Source: Collimonas sp. OK242 (GTDB lineage Bacteria; Pseudomonadota; Gammaproteobacteria; Burkholderiales; Burkholderiaceae_D). Taken from it: a stretch of DNA of 41,539 bases. Location of the stretch: contig NZ_FNOR01000025.1 in NCBI RefSeq assembly GCF_900107095.1, positions 1 to 41,539 of the forward strand. The letters are read 5' to 3'. Position 1 is the stretch's first letter; every line of letters starts with the position of its first letter. This document shows, piece by piece, positions 17,364-25,697 of the stretch. The translations under genes and the position numbers were made by a program. The notes under the pieces were generated by a model, which made no database searches, was not told the origin of the DNA, and was given only the letters and a program-made list of their open reading frames with translations.

Positions 17364-18584
17364 ATGGCCATCCACCTCGCTCATTTTGAGTACCAGAACC
17401 ACGTCCATTGGGGCGTGCTTAGCGCCGACGGCGTGATCCCACTACCGGAAAGCTACACGACCACGGGCGAACTGGTGCGTGCGGTGAAGCCCGCCGAACT
17501 CGCCAAGCTCACCGGCACACCCATCCCGCGCAACCTCATCACCCTGCTCAGCCCGGTTACTCGCAATCAGCAGTTCGTCTGCCAGGGCGCGAACTATCGC
17601 GAGCACATGATCGAATCGGGCATGGACCCGGACACCAAGCATTTCAACATGATCTTCACCAAGGCCACCAGCTGCATCGTGGCCGCCGATAGCCCGGTGA
17701 TCCGCCCGGCGCACGTGCGCTTTCTTGACTACGAGGTCGAGCTTGGTCTGATAATGCGCCGCGAAATAACCGGCCCGGTGCAAGTGACCGAGCAAAACCT
17801 GCACGAGTTCATTGCCGGCATCGTGGTTGTCAACGATTACTCGGCACGTGACATCCAGATCCCGCAAATGCAGTTCTACAAGGGCAAGAGCTACCGCACC
17901 TTTGGACCCGTCGGGCCGTGGCTGTGCCTGCTCGAAGCCGGCGACATGCAATACCTCAAGCAATTGCAGCTCACGCTCACGGTCGACGGCCAGTTGCGCC
18001 AGAGCGACAGCTCGGGCAACATGGTGCATGATCCCGTGGCCACGCTCAACGAGCTGGCCAGCCTGCAGGATATTTTTCCAGGCGACCTTATCGCCACCGG
18101 CACGCCGGCGGGATGCGCTTTGCTCATTCCGTCACCTGCCAAACAGAAAATCGCTGCGCTTCTGCCTGAGGCCAAGAAGTGGGCCTTGTTCCTGGAGGCG
18201 CAAGAAGAGAGTACGCAGTACCTGCAACCCGGCCAAGTTGTCGAAGCCGGCATCCGCAGCGCCGATGGCGTGATCGATCTGGGCACACAGCGCAACGTCG
18301 TCGCCATCAGTCAATCCGACGACGATCGGGCATTGACCGCGACGACCAAAAAGATCCTGGTCACGGGACTCCGTTCCGGCGTCACCGAGTCTGCTGTCCA
18401 GTCATGGCTCAGCGGCTTTGGCCCGGTGGCCCGGGTCGAGATCATCCGTGAAGGTAACGCCGCCAATCCATGCGCCCTGGTCCATATGGACATTGGCGAC
18501 GCTGCGGCGGCCATTCTGGTATCGCGGTTGAGCCATCACTGGCACGACGGCGCAATGGTCAACGCCTCGCTGTTGCATCACTGA
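17364..18584 (+). CDS. Fumarylacetoacetate-hydrolase-family enzyme fused to a C-terminal RRM-like domain
   Basis: A 406-residue protein. Residues 1-315 are an FAH-family fold with likely metal ligands in LDYEVELGL (Glu124, Glu126) and IVVVNDYSARD (Asp158), plus FYKGKSYRTFGPVGP and LIATGTPAGC. It is clearly paralogous to the enzyme at 24595. After a short linker, residues about 329-406 look like an RNA-recognition-motif fold: strand KILVTGL, helix TESAVQSWLSGFG, strand VARVEII, strand PCALVHMD, helix, strand MVNASLL. The aromatic residues of canonical RNP1/RNP2 are absent, so RNA binding is uncertain. No stop or frameshift separates the parts. AGGAACC precedes the ATG. It is monocistronic between the permease and the Pqi operon. 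Confidence 0.85.
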   Translation: MAIHLAHFEYQNHVHWGVLSADGVIPLPESYTTTGELVRAVKPAELAKLTGTPIPRNLITLLSPVTRNQQFVCQGANYREHMIESGMDPDTKHFNMIFTKATSCIVAADSPVIRPAHVRFLDYEVELGLIMRREITGPVQVTEQNLHEFIAGIVVVNDYSARDIQIPQMQFYKGKSYRTFGPVGPWLCLLEAGDMQYLKQLQLTLTVDGQLRQSDSSGNMVHDPVATLNELASLQDIFPGDLIATGTPAGCALLIPSPAKQKIAALLPEAKKWALFLEAQEESTQYLQPGQVVEAGIRSADGVIDLGTQRNVVAISQSDDDRALTATTKKILVTGLRSGVTESAVQSWLSGFGPVARVEIIREGNAANPCALVHMDIGDAAAAILVSRLSHHWHDGAMVNASLLHH

Positions 18585-18765
18585 AACGGCGTCGCTACGC
18601 GAGACAGCAATCCCATGCAACTCATCCTATCGATCCGGTCATCAAATTTCGCGCTCCCCTCATCCACGCGCGGGCTGAGGATTGCGCGAAATTTTCTAGC
18701 GAACATGCTTACCGTCGCGTGGTTCCCCTTTTGCGCCGCCCATCCACGCGATCTCGAGGTGATTC

Positions 18766-19407
18766 ATGAAAACTGACGTAATGCTCTCGACGCCGCAAGG
18801 CGAGGGCCAGACGGCTTGCCGCGAATGCGACCTGTTGGTGGGCGAAGAGCCGACAACGGCGGAGACATACATCGCTCTGTGCCCACGCTGCGGCGCGCAC
18901 CTTTACCGGCGCAGCCGCAACAGCCTGGAGCATACGCTGGCCCTGGCCTGTGCTGCCCTGGTGCTACTCGCCATCGCCAGCGTTTTCCCGGTGGTCGGCT
19001 TGAACCTGCAAGGGCAACACATTGACACTACAGTCATCGGTGCGGTCACTCAGCTTTGGCAGGCTGACATGCACGCCGTTTCGCTTCTGGTATTGGCGAC
19101 GACGACCGTGACGCCGCTGTTGGAGATGACGGGGTTGATCTGGCTGGTGCTGCCGCTCATGTTCGGCCGGCGGCCACCTGCCTTTGCGCGGGTGCTCCGC
19201 ACGCTGCAGGCGGCTCACCCGTGGGCGATGGTGGAGGTGTTGATTCTTGGCATCCTGGTCGCGCTGGTGAAGCTGGCGCACCTGGCCGACGTGCTGCCCG
19301 GCCCGGCAATGCCATGTTTCGCCATGCTGATGCTACTGCTCACGACCCTAGGCGCCATCATCGAGCCGCGCGATCTGTGGCAAGCATGGGAGGAGGCAAA
19401 GCAATGA
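18766..19407 (+). CDS. pqiA: Paraquat-inducible protein A, first half
   Basis: A 213-residue inner-membrane protein with one PqiA domain: an N-terminal zinc-ribbon-like pair (CRECDLL near residue 18, CPRCGAHL near 43) and four hydrophobic helices starting at LALACAALVLLAIASVFPVVGL. In E. coli a single PqiA of about 417 residues carries two such domains; here the halves are separate genes. PqiA anchors the PqiB tunnel in the inner membrane for lipid traffic across the periplasm. GAGGTGA precedes the ATG and the stop overlaps the next start by 4 bp. Confidence 0.88.
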   Translation: MKTDVMLSTPQGEGQTACRECDLLVGEEPTTAETYIALCPRCGAHLYRRSRNSLEHTLALACAALVLLAIASVFPVVGLNLQGQHIDTTVIGAVTQLWQADMHAVSLLVLATTTVTPLLEMTGLIWLVLPLMFGRRPPAFARVLRTLQAAHPWAMVEVLILGILVALVKLAHLADVLPGPAMPCFAMLMLLLTTLGAIIEPRDLWQAWEEAKQ

Positions 19408-20036
19408 ATGGCACCACTGCGGCATCCATCGGCAAGACCGTGTGCCCGACCTGCGGGCTGCTTGGCTCGCCCGCCACAGACCGCGCCTGCCGGCGCTGCG
19501 GCACACCGCTGCATCTTCGCAAGCCGCATAGCATCCAACGTGCTTGGGCCCTGCTGATCGCCGCCTATGCACTTTACCTGCCGGCCAACCTGCTGCCAAT
19601 CATGGAAACCCGTTCCCTGTTCGGAGTGCAACAGGACACGATCATGAGCGGCGTCGTTTATCTCTGGAGCAGCGGTTCCTGGGTGTTGGCTGTGGTCGTT
19701 GTCATCGCCAGCGTCGCGGTGCCACTGGTCAAGCTGCTATCCCTGACCGCGCTGTTAGTTGGCGTCCAGCGCGGCTCGCGGCGTCAGCCGCTACACCGTA
19801 CCAAGCTGTATCGGCTGCTGGAATTGATTGGCCGCTGGTCGATGCTCGACGTATACGTCGTGACCATCCTCGCCGCCCTGGTACAAGTCGAGTCGCTGGC
19901 GTCGATTCTGCCCGGCGCCGGTGTGGCGGCGTTTGCGGCCGTCGTCGTCCTGAGCATGCTGGCGACGATGGCCTTCGACCCCCGGCTGATCTGGGATGCG
20001 GCCGATAACCCCCAAACCAAGGAAATTACATTGTGA
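19404..20036 (+). CDS. pqiA: Paraquat-inducible protein A, second half
   Basis: A 210-residue counterpart of the preceding gene, equivalent to the second PqiA domain: cysteine pairs CPTCGLL and CRRCGTPLHLRK, then four helices beginning LLIAAYALYLPANLLPIMETRS and including the conserved PLVKLLSLTALL and RWSMLDVYVVTILAALVQ segments. The start is the ATG inside the ATGA overlap with the preceding gene, although the frame is open further upstream. It probably pairs with the first half to make the four-plus-four-helix base of the Pqi complex. Confidence 0.88.
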   Translation: MNGTTAASIGKTVCPTCGLLGSPATDRACRRCGTPLHLRKPHSIQRAWALLIAAYALYLPANLLPIMETRSLFGVQQDTIMSGVVYLWSSGSWVLAVVVVIASVAVPLVKLLSLTALLVGVQRGSRRQPLHRTKLYRLLELIGRWSMLDVYVVTILAALVQVESLASILPGAGVAAFAAVVVLSMLATMAFDPRLIWDAADNPQTKEITL

Positions 20037-21607
20037 ACCAGAACCTCCCCTGCACCGAGCCGCGGCCAATTCCCGCTGCCAAGAAGGTGACCCGCCGCCG
20101 TTCCCCCATCAGCCTGATCTGGATCGTACCGCTGGTCGCAGTCCTTATCGGCATCGGCCTTGCGGTCAGTGCCATTCTTCAGCGCGGCCCCGAAATCGAG
20201 CTGCAATTCGCGTCGGGCGACGGGCTCGATGTGCACAAGACCAAGCTCAAGTACAAGGAGGTAGCTATCGGCACGGTAACCGCCATCGCACTCAGCGAAG
20301 ATCATCACTCGGTCAAGGTCTCCGTCCAGATGGACAAGCGAGCCGCGCCCCTACTGGCCGGAGACAGTCGATTCTGGGTCGTGCGCCCGCGCGTCGCGGC
20401 GGGTGGCGTTTCGGGCTTGAACACTTTGCTCTCGGGCGCCTACATCGCGCTCGATCCCGGCAAGTCGAGGAACGTCAAGCGCGCCTTCGTCGGACTGGAA
20501 TCGCCGCCGCTGGTGATTGGCGACATGCCCGGGCGGCAATTTGTGCTGGGCGCCGACGACCTCGGTTCGCTCGACGTCGGCGCCCCGGTGTATTACCGCC
20601 ACATTCCGGTCGGACGGGTGGTCGGCTATGTCATGCGTCCGGACGGCAAAGGCGTGGATGTGCGTATCTTTGTCGACGAGCCTTATGATCATTTCGTCAC
20701 AACGGCGACGCGATTCTGGCACGCCAGCGGCATCGATCTGTCGGTGGGCGCGGACGGCATGAAGCTGGAAATGCAATCGCTGCTCAGCGTAGTCGCAGGC
20801 GGCGTCGCCTTTGGCGGCGGTGACGCGAGCAACGGTGAAGCGCCTGTCGCATCGCGTTTCACGCTGTTCTCCGACCAGACGACGGCGCTCCGCCAGCCGG
20901 ACAGCATCGTGCAGAAGTACGTGCTGGTCTTCAACGAATCGGTGCGCGGCCTGACCGTCGGCGCGCCCGTGGATTTCCGCGGGATTTCGGCCGGGGAAGT
21001 GTCGCGCATCGACATCGATTTCAATCGTCGCGCCAGCGATGTCGCGATGGCCGTCGAGATTAGTCTCTACCCCGAACGCTTCGCCCGCCAGCAGCGGAAC
21101 CGGCCGACCGCACTGCCGACCCAGCAAGGGCTGCGGCAGATCCTTGATGGCATGGTGGCCAAGGGATTTCGCGGCCAACTGCGCACCGGCAACCTGCTCA
21201 CCGGCCAACGCTATGTCGCGCTCGACTTCTTCCCGAAGGCAAAGGCCGCCCCGATTGGCTGGAATCGGCCGATCCCCGAATTGCCGACCCAGCCGGGCAG
21301 CCTCGATTCGCTACAGGAGAAATTGGTGGCGGTCGTAGACACCTTGCAAGGCACTCTGCAGCGCGTCGACCGCCTTATCGCCCATGTCGACCAGGAGGTC
21401 GTGCCGGAAGTGGCGCCCACCCTGCGCGACGCGCGGCAAACGCTAGCCCGCGCCAACGCCGTCCTGTCAAGTGATGCGCCGGTGCAAATGGAATTGCGCG
21501 ACACCTTGCGCGAAGTCGAGCGCGCCGCCGCCTCCGTACGCGACCTCGCCGACACGCTCGAACAACAACCCCAATCCGTCCTTACCGGAAAGAAGGCAAG
21601 CAAATGA
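20033..21607 (+). CDS. pqiB: PqiB-type MCE (MlaD) domain lipid-transport protein
   Basis: A 524-residue protein with a GTG start inside a GTGA overlap with the preceding stop. One N-terminal helix (about 26-47, ISLIWIVPLVAVLIGIGLAV) anchors it to the inner membrane. Three MCE domains follow, each opening with a G-L-x-V or G-A-P-V turn (DGLDVHKTKLKYKEVAIGTV, DVGAPVYYRHIPVGRVVGYV, TVGAPVDFRGISAGEV), then a long C-terminal helix (about 425-515, heptads of Leu/Val/Ala) that would form the periplasm-spanning tube seen in PqiB. It moves lipids between the inner and outer membranes together with PqiA and PqiC. Confidence 0.93.
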   Translation: MNQNLPCTEPRPIPAAKKVTRRRSPISLIWIVPLVAVLIGIGLAVSAILQRGPEIELQFASGDGLDVHKTKLKYKEVAIGTVTAIALSEDHHSVKVSVQMDKRAAPLLAGDSRFWVVRPRVAAGGVSGLNTLLSGAYIALDPGKSRNVKRAFVGLESPPLVIGDMPGRQFVLGADDLGSLDVGAPVYYRHIPVGRVVGYVMRPDGKGVDVRIFVDEPYDHFVTTATRFWHASGIDLSVGADGMKLEMQSLLSVVAGGVAFGGGDASNGEAPVASRFTLFSDQTTALRQPDSIVQKYVLVFNESVRGLTVGAPVDFRGISAGEVSRIDIDFNRRASDVAMAVEISLYPERFARQQRNRPTALPTQQGLRQILDGMVAKGFRGQLRTGNLLTGQRYVALDFFPKAKAAPIGWNRPIPELPTQPGSLDSLQEKLVAVVDTLQGTLQRVDRLIAHVDQEVVPEVAPTLRDARQTLARANAVLSSDAPVQMELRDTLREVERAAASVRDLADTLEQQPQSVLTGKKASK

Positions 21608-22194
21608 TATCTCCCGCAAGACTGGCGTGCATCGCCGCCCTCGCTTTCCTTAGCGCCTGCGCCGACGCGCCGCCTACCCGCCTCGTCACGCTCGACGACG
21701 GCCGACCGAAAATAGCCGGAGTTTCGAACGCGCCGAGCATCGCCGTGGTCCGCGCAAACGTGCCCGAGCGCATCGACCGTTCGCAGTTAGTAATGCGCAC
21801 CGGCGGCAACCAGGTGACGTTGAGCGAGCAATACCGCTGGGCGGAACCGTTGCGTCGCGAAATTCCCCGAGTGATGGCGAACGATCTCGGCGAACTCCTT
21901 GATTCGAGCCGCATCGCCGCCTTGCCCTCGGACGCCGCAGGTTACGACGTCGATTTCAAGCTCATGCTCGACTTCCAGCAGTTAGACGCCGTTGCTGGTC
22001 AAGGCGTGGATGTCGACGTGCTGTGGCGCGTCGAACATCGCAGCGGAAGCGCCATCGTCGGCCGCAGCAGTTTTCGGCAGCCCGTGGCAGGAACGGCGGC
22101 CGATTACCCCACCCTGGTCGCCGCACAGCGGCAAGCCATGCGGCGCGTGGCGACCGAGATCGCCCAGGACATCGCCGCGTATCAAAGGCGTTGA
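21604..22194 (+). CDS. pqiC: PqiC-type outer membrane lipoprotein (ABC-type transport auxiliary)
   Basis: A 196-residue lipoprotein: signal segment LACIAALAFLSAC puts the lipidated Cys at about residue 19. The mature part fits the auxiliary-lipoprotein family that includes PqiC, with IAVVRANVPERIDRSQLVMR and QYRWAEPLRREIPRVMANDL. It would sit at the outer membrane and receive the PqiB tube. The start overlaps the pqiB stop (ATGA). Last gene of the operon, 67 bp before the convergent tetR; no strong terminator hairpin was seen in that gap. Confidence 0.88.
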   Translation: MISPARLACIAALAFLSACADAPPTRLVTLDDGRPKIAGVSNAPSIAVVRANVPERIDRSQLVMRTGGNQVTLSEQYRWAEPLRREIPRVMANDLGELLDSSRIAALPSDAAGYDVDFKLMLDFQQLDAVAGQGVDVDVLWRVEHRSGSAIVGRSSFRQPVAGTAADYPTLVAAQRQAMRRVATEIAQDIAAYQRR

Positions 22195-22261
22195 GCTGCA
22201 TGAGGATGCCTTACAGTCGATCGGCGGTTGACTCGCACGAGAGTCGATTGCTCTTGTTTTT

Positions 22262-22975
22262 TTAGGCTTTCCCATGGTCGGAGGCCATAGTCGCGATGCG
22301 CGCCTGGGCTCGCGCCAGCAGGGAATCGTCGGGCACGGCCAGGCGCGGCAGCGGCGTCGCCGTCAGCCGGGTCGCCGCGGCGGCGCTCACGCCCAGCGAG
22401 CGCAGGATGGCCTGGACGATCTGTTCCGGATAATCCTTGGCGATCCGACCCTGCGCCATGCGGTGCAACGCGACCAGCACCACGCCCTTGACGACGTCGA
22501 CCGCCACCGCCAGCGCGGCGGGGTCGAACTGGCCGCGCTTGACACCCTCGTCCAAGTCGGGCGGCAGCACTTCGTACAGCACGCTCTTGGCGCCCGCCAC
22601 CCGCAGGCCGGCGCCGGACACGAAGTGCGCCACCAGGCGGCAGGAACGGGCCAGGTGCAAATAACAGCGGATCGCCGTCGCCACCCGCAGCGCCGGATCC
22701 TCGATGGTGCCGACCACGCCTTCGATCAGCTCCAGCATCTCATTGCTGATCTGCTCGCTGACGGCAACCAGCAAGTCTTCGTTGGTGCGGAAATAGTTAT
22801 AGAAAGAACCCTGCGACACTTCGGCCGCCGCCACCACGTCGGGAATCACGCTGGCGCCGGCACCTTTTTGCGCGAACACGACCAGAGCGCTCTCGATCAG
22901 TCGCGAGCGCATGCGCTCGCGACGCTCGGCGGCAACGCGCGGTCGGTGGTCGGTGGGATTGGCGGCAGCGGGCAT
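22262..22975 (-). CDS. TetR-family regulator of the aromatic catabolism locus
   Basis: A 237-residue TetR-type protein. The helix-turn-helix region is PDVVAAAEVSQGSFYNYFRT (about 45-65), preceded by the basic RRERMRSRLIESALVVFAQKG. The C-terminal effector domain is Ala/Val-rich. No ribosome-binding site is obvious at the ATG at 22975, and a truncated second tetR lies immediately upstream on the same strand, so the two may have been part of one rearranged unit. It is transcribed away from the dioxygenase-led catabolic operon and is the obvious candidate to bind the dyads at 23317-23347. Confidence 0.85.
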   Translation of the reverse strand: MPAAANPTDHRPRVAAERRERMRSRLIESALVVFAQKGAGASVIPDVVAAAEVSQGSFYNYFRTNEDLLVAVSEQISNEMLELIEGVVGTIEDPALRVATAIRCYLHLARSCRLVAHFVSGAGLRVAGAKSVLYEVLPPDLDEGVKRGQFDPAALAVAVDVVKGVVLVALHRMAQGRIAKDYPEQIVQAILRSLGVSAAAATRLTATPLPRLAVPDDSLLARAQARIATMASDHGKA

Positions 22976-23044
22976 GGTGGTGGTCCGGGCAGTTGGTACG
23001 CCAGCGATAATACCAGATTCGCCAGCCCGGCAGCTTAAGCCGGA

Positions 23045-23291
23045 TCAGGCTGCGCCCGCAGCAACAGCGCACTGTCCGGCAACGTCTGCGCCGGCAGCGG
23101 CTGCGCCACGCCTGGGCGATGACATCCTCGATGACGGCCTGCGGCCCTTTGCTGGAAAACACATACAACGCGCTTTCCAGTAGCTTGGCGCGGGTCTTTT
23201 CCCGGCGCTCGGCAGCGACCCGGCGCGGTGATTTGGCGTGTTTTCCGATTTCATATTCTGCCCTGTGCGGTGCTGCCAATGCGGTGCTCAT
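23045..23291 (-). pseudogene. Truncated tetR: DNA-binding N-terminus only
   Basis: From the ATG at 23291 the frame reads MSTALAAPHRAEYEIGKHAK, then RRVAAERREKTRAKLLESALYVF and VIEDVIAQA, which is a TetR N-terminus closely resembling the intact neighbour's RRERMRSRLIESALVVF. After IAQA the sequence, where GVA-x-GTFYNYF would be expected, becomes unrelated Arg/Ala-rich reading (GAAAAGADVAGQ in another frame). The recognition helix and effector domain are lost, by deletion or frameshift. A short dominant-negative peptide is conceivable but not supported. Confidence 0.7.
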
Positions 23292-23315
23292 CAGCTCGAT
23301 TATACGAAATTTGAA

Positions 23316-23349
23316 TTGACACATGCGTCACAATGACTACAATGTCATT
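23316..23349 (+). promoter_or_regulatory. Promoter of the catabolic operon with two overlapping TGAC-N6-GTCA dyads
   Basis: TTGACA (23316-23321), a 16-bp spacer and TACAAT (23338-23343) form a near-consensus promoter. TGAC-N6-GTCA occurs twice, at 23317-23330 and 23334-23347, offset by 17 bp; the first overlaps the -35 and the second brackets the -10. This is the placement expected for TetR repression. The dioxygenase start is 58 bp past the -10, after AGGAGA. Confidence 0.75.
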
Positions 23350-23401
23350 TAGAAGCGATAATAAATCGCCGCCCCGGCAACCCTATCCACCAGGAGACAC
23401 T

Positions 23402-24544
23402 ATGACTGCATCCTCGCGCGCCCTGCTGCGCACGCAGCCGACCTATCCGGAACATACTCTGCCGCCGCAGGTACAAAGGCTGAAACGCCCGGCCGCGCTG
23501 GTCAAGGCGAACGCTCTGGCATTCCTGATGTTCGAGAAATGCGATCTCGACGCCACCGAAACCTTCCTCACCGACTTCGGCATGCGCACCGTGGCGCGCG
23601 ACGCCAGCCAATTGCTGATGCGCGGCAGCGGCACGGCGCCCTGCATCTACCTGGCGCGGCGCGGTAACCGCTCGCGCTACCTGGGCGCCGCCTTCCGCGT
23701 GGCCGACGAGGCCGAGCTGATCAAGCTGGAACGCCAAGCCGGCGCGCGCCGCCTGCCGGCCGACGCTATCCCGGGCGGCGGCAGCGGCGTTGAGCTGGTC
23801 GACCCAGCCGGCAACCTGCTGTGGCTGGTCTGCGACCAAACGCCGCTGCCGCCGCTGCCGCTGCGCGCGCCGCTGCACCCGCTGACCAACAGCGTTGGCC
23901 ATCTCCCGCGCGTGAACGCCACAGTGCGCCCCCCACTGGAACCGGCCGCGGTCGCGCGCCTGGGACACGTGGTGCTGCAGACCATCGACTTCTCCAACAT
24001 GGCGCAGTGGTACATGCGCCACCTGGGCCTGATTCCCACCGACGTACAGTACCTGGAGGACGGCTCGCCCAACTTGTCCTTCTTCCGTCTCGACCTGGGC
24101 GCCGCGCCGGCCGACCACCACAGCTTCGTGCTGGCTGGCGGCATCGAGGAAAAGTATGAGCACAGCGCCTACGAAGTGGTCGACCTGGACGCGCTGGGAC
24201 AGGGCCACAACGTGTTGCGCGCCAACGGCCACCGCCACATGTGGGGTATCGGCCGCCATGTGCTGGGCAGTCAGCTGTTCGACTACTGGTACGACCCGGA
24301 TGGCATGGAGTTCGAGCACTACACCGACGGCGACGTGTTCACCGCCGACTACCCCACCCACTACGTGCCGCTGGAGCTGTCGGGCATCTGGGCCTGGGGC
24401 GACGATGTGCCGGCCTCAATGGGAGTCCAGCGCGACCTCGGCACTTTGTTCAAGGTGTTCCGGTTGCTGTGGCGCGGACGGCTGTCGGTCGCGCGCCTGA
24501 AGCTGCTGGGCCGCGCCATGGGGCGCCCGCGTCCGTGGCTGTGA
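23402..24544 (+). CDS. Extradiol ring-cleavage dioxygenase (VOC family, type I)
   Basis: A 380-residue two-domain VOC protein, started at the ATG after CCAGGAGACAC; an in-frame ATG 23 codons upstream falls inside the promoter. The 2-His-1-Glu iron site is visible in the C-terminal half: His189 in RLGHVVLQT, His286 in GIGRHVLGSQ and Glu305 in DPDGMEFEHY. The N-terminal domain is the degenerate, non-metal half. The C-terminal 50 residues (LLWRGRLSVARLKLLGRAMG) are an Arg-rich extension. The expected reaction is meta-cleavage of a catechol-type ring; the bulky-substrate subclass near BphC/HsaC is possible. First gene of the operon. Confidence 0.85.
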   Translation: MTASSRALLRTQPTYPEHTLPPQVQRLKRPAALVKANALAFLMFEKCDLDATETFLTDFGMRTVARDASQLLMRGSGTAPCIYLARRGNRSRYLGAAFRVADEAELIKLERQAGARRLPADAIPGGGSGVELVDPAGNLLWLVCDQTPLPPLPLRAPLHPLTNSVGHLPRVNATVRPPLEPAAVARLGHVVLQTIDFSNMAQWYMRHLGLIPTDVQYLEDGSPNLSFFRLDLGAAPADHHSFVLAGGIEEKYEHSAYEVVDLDALGQGHNVLRANGHRHMWGIGRHVLGSQLFDYWYDPDGMEFEHYTDGDVFTADYPTHYVPLELSGIWAWGDDVPASMGVQRDLGTLFKVFRLLWRGRLSVARLKLLGRAMGRPRPWL

Positions 24545-24594
24545 CCTGCCCGCAGCACCATCCATTCCAATAACAGAGAACCAGGGAGAACATC

Positions 24595-25551
24595 ATGGCA
24601 ACCACTGTGGTCCGCTATCAGCACGAAGGCAAACCGGCCTGGGGCGTAGTTCACGAACGACGCATCGCGCCGTTGTCGCGCCACTACGCCAGCACCGCCG
24701 ACTTCATCAACGAGGGCATCGACGAGGCTCACGCCAGCACGCCGGCGCAGGCGCTCTTGGCGCTCGATCAGGTCGCGCTGCTGTCGCCCATCACCGGCGA
24801 CCGCCAGTTCCTTTGCCAGGGCACCAATTACGCCAGCCACGTGCGTGAGTCCGGCATGGACCCGGCGCGGATCGGCTTCAACACCTTGTTCACCAAAGCA
24901 CCCTCGTCGCTGGCATCGGCGCACGACGACGTGGTGCGGCCGGCCCACGTGCGCCTGCTGGATTACGAAATCGAGCTGGGCCTGGTGATGCGACGCTCGC
25001 TGCGCGGAGCTACCGCAGTCGGCAGCGGCGAGCTGCACCACTGGCTGGCCGGCGTCACCATCGTCAACGACATCTCCGCGCGCGACGTGCAACTGCCGCA
25101 GGGCCAATTCTACAAGGGCAAGAGCTACCGCACCTTCGGCCCGGCCGGGCCCTACCTGCTGCTGCTCAGCGCCGAGGAATGGCTGCGCTGGCCCGAGCTG
25201 CACATGCGCTTGGCGGTCAACGGCCAGCCGCGCCAGGACAGCTATTGCGGTGACATGATCTACAAGCCGCACCAGACCCTGACCGAATTGTCGGCCCTGC
25301 ACGACCTCGACGCGGGCGACCTGATCGCCACCGGCACCCCGGCCGGCTGTGCCGCGCGCGCGCCCGGCAAGCTGGCGCTGTGGGCGATGAAGCACCTGCT
25401 GTCGGACGCCACCAAATGGCGCCTGTTCATCCAGAAAGGGCTGGGCAATCCGGCCTACCTGCGGCCGGGCGACGTCATTACGGCGGCGATCCGCAGCGAC
25501 GACGGCAGGCTCGACCTGGGCGAACAGCGCAACCAGGTGGTGGCGGCATGA
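24595..25551 (+). CDS. FAH-family hydrolase/hydratase for ring-fission products
   Basis: A 318-residue fumarylacetoacetate-hydrolase-family enzyme with predicted metal ligands Glu125 and Glu127 in LLDYEIELGL and Asp159 in IVNDISARD, plus FYKGKSYRTFGPAGP and LIATGTPAGC. It shares most landmark segments with the FAH half of the fusion protein at 17364 but lacks the RRM-like tail. In the meta pathway such enzymes hydrate or hydrolyse the product of the dioxygenase encoded just upstream. CCAGGGAGAAC precedes the ATG. Its stop overlaps the start of the small dehydrogenase remnant (ATGA), evidence that a full gene once followed. Confidence 0.88.
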   Translation: MATTVVRYQHEGKPAWGVVHERRIAPLSRHYASTADFINEGIDEAHASTPAQALLALDQVALLSPITGDRQFLCQGTNYASHVRESGMDPARIGFNTLFTKAPSSLASAHDDVVRPAHVRLLDYEIELGLVMRRSLRGATAVGSGELHHWLAGVTIVNDISARDVQLPQGQFYKGKSYRTFGPAGPYLLLLSAEEWLRWPELHMRLAVNGQPRQDSYCGDMIYKPHQTLTELSALHDLDAGDLIATGTPAGCAARAPGKLALWAMKHLLSDATKWRLFIQKGLGNPAYLRPGDVITAAIRSDDGRLDLGEQRNQVVAA

Positions 25552-25670
25552 GCACGCCCTGCCTGGCCGCCACCGTCGAGCAGTTCGGCGACGCCAGCCT
25601 GCTGCAGGTGCGCGAGATGCCAGTGCAGCCGCGCGCCGACCATACCGTGCTGCTGCCGCCCCCCCTCTGA
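25548..25670 (+). pseudogene. Remnant of a quinone oxidoreductase / zinc-type alcohol dehydrogenase start
   Basis: Forty codons, overlapping the preceding stop by 4 bp: after the start it reads TVEQFGDASLLQVREMPVQP, the opening strand pattern of medium-chain reductases (x-x-x-QFG-x-x-x-L-x-x-x-E-x-P). It ends in VLLPPPL and a stop just before the nucleotide-binding part. The coding sequence for the remaining 280 or so residues is absent; only 27 bp separate it from the next gene. A deletion has removed one enzyme of the operon. Confidence 0.65.
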
Positions 25671-25697
25671 CCTGAACCGCACACCTACGGAGTTCCC

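Noticed and set aside
22274-23038. 254-codon plus-strand frame opposite the tetR gene
   Set aside because: His/Arg/Gly-rich antisense shadow of a G+C-rich TetR gene.
23345-24361. 338-codon minus-strand frame opposite the dioxygenase
   Set aside because: Antisense shadow; the sense frame carries the iron ligands and a ribosome-binding site.
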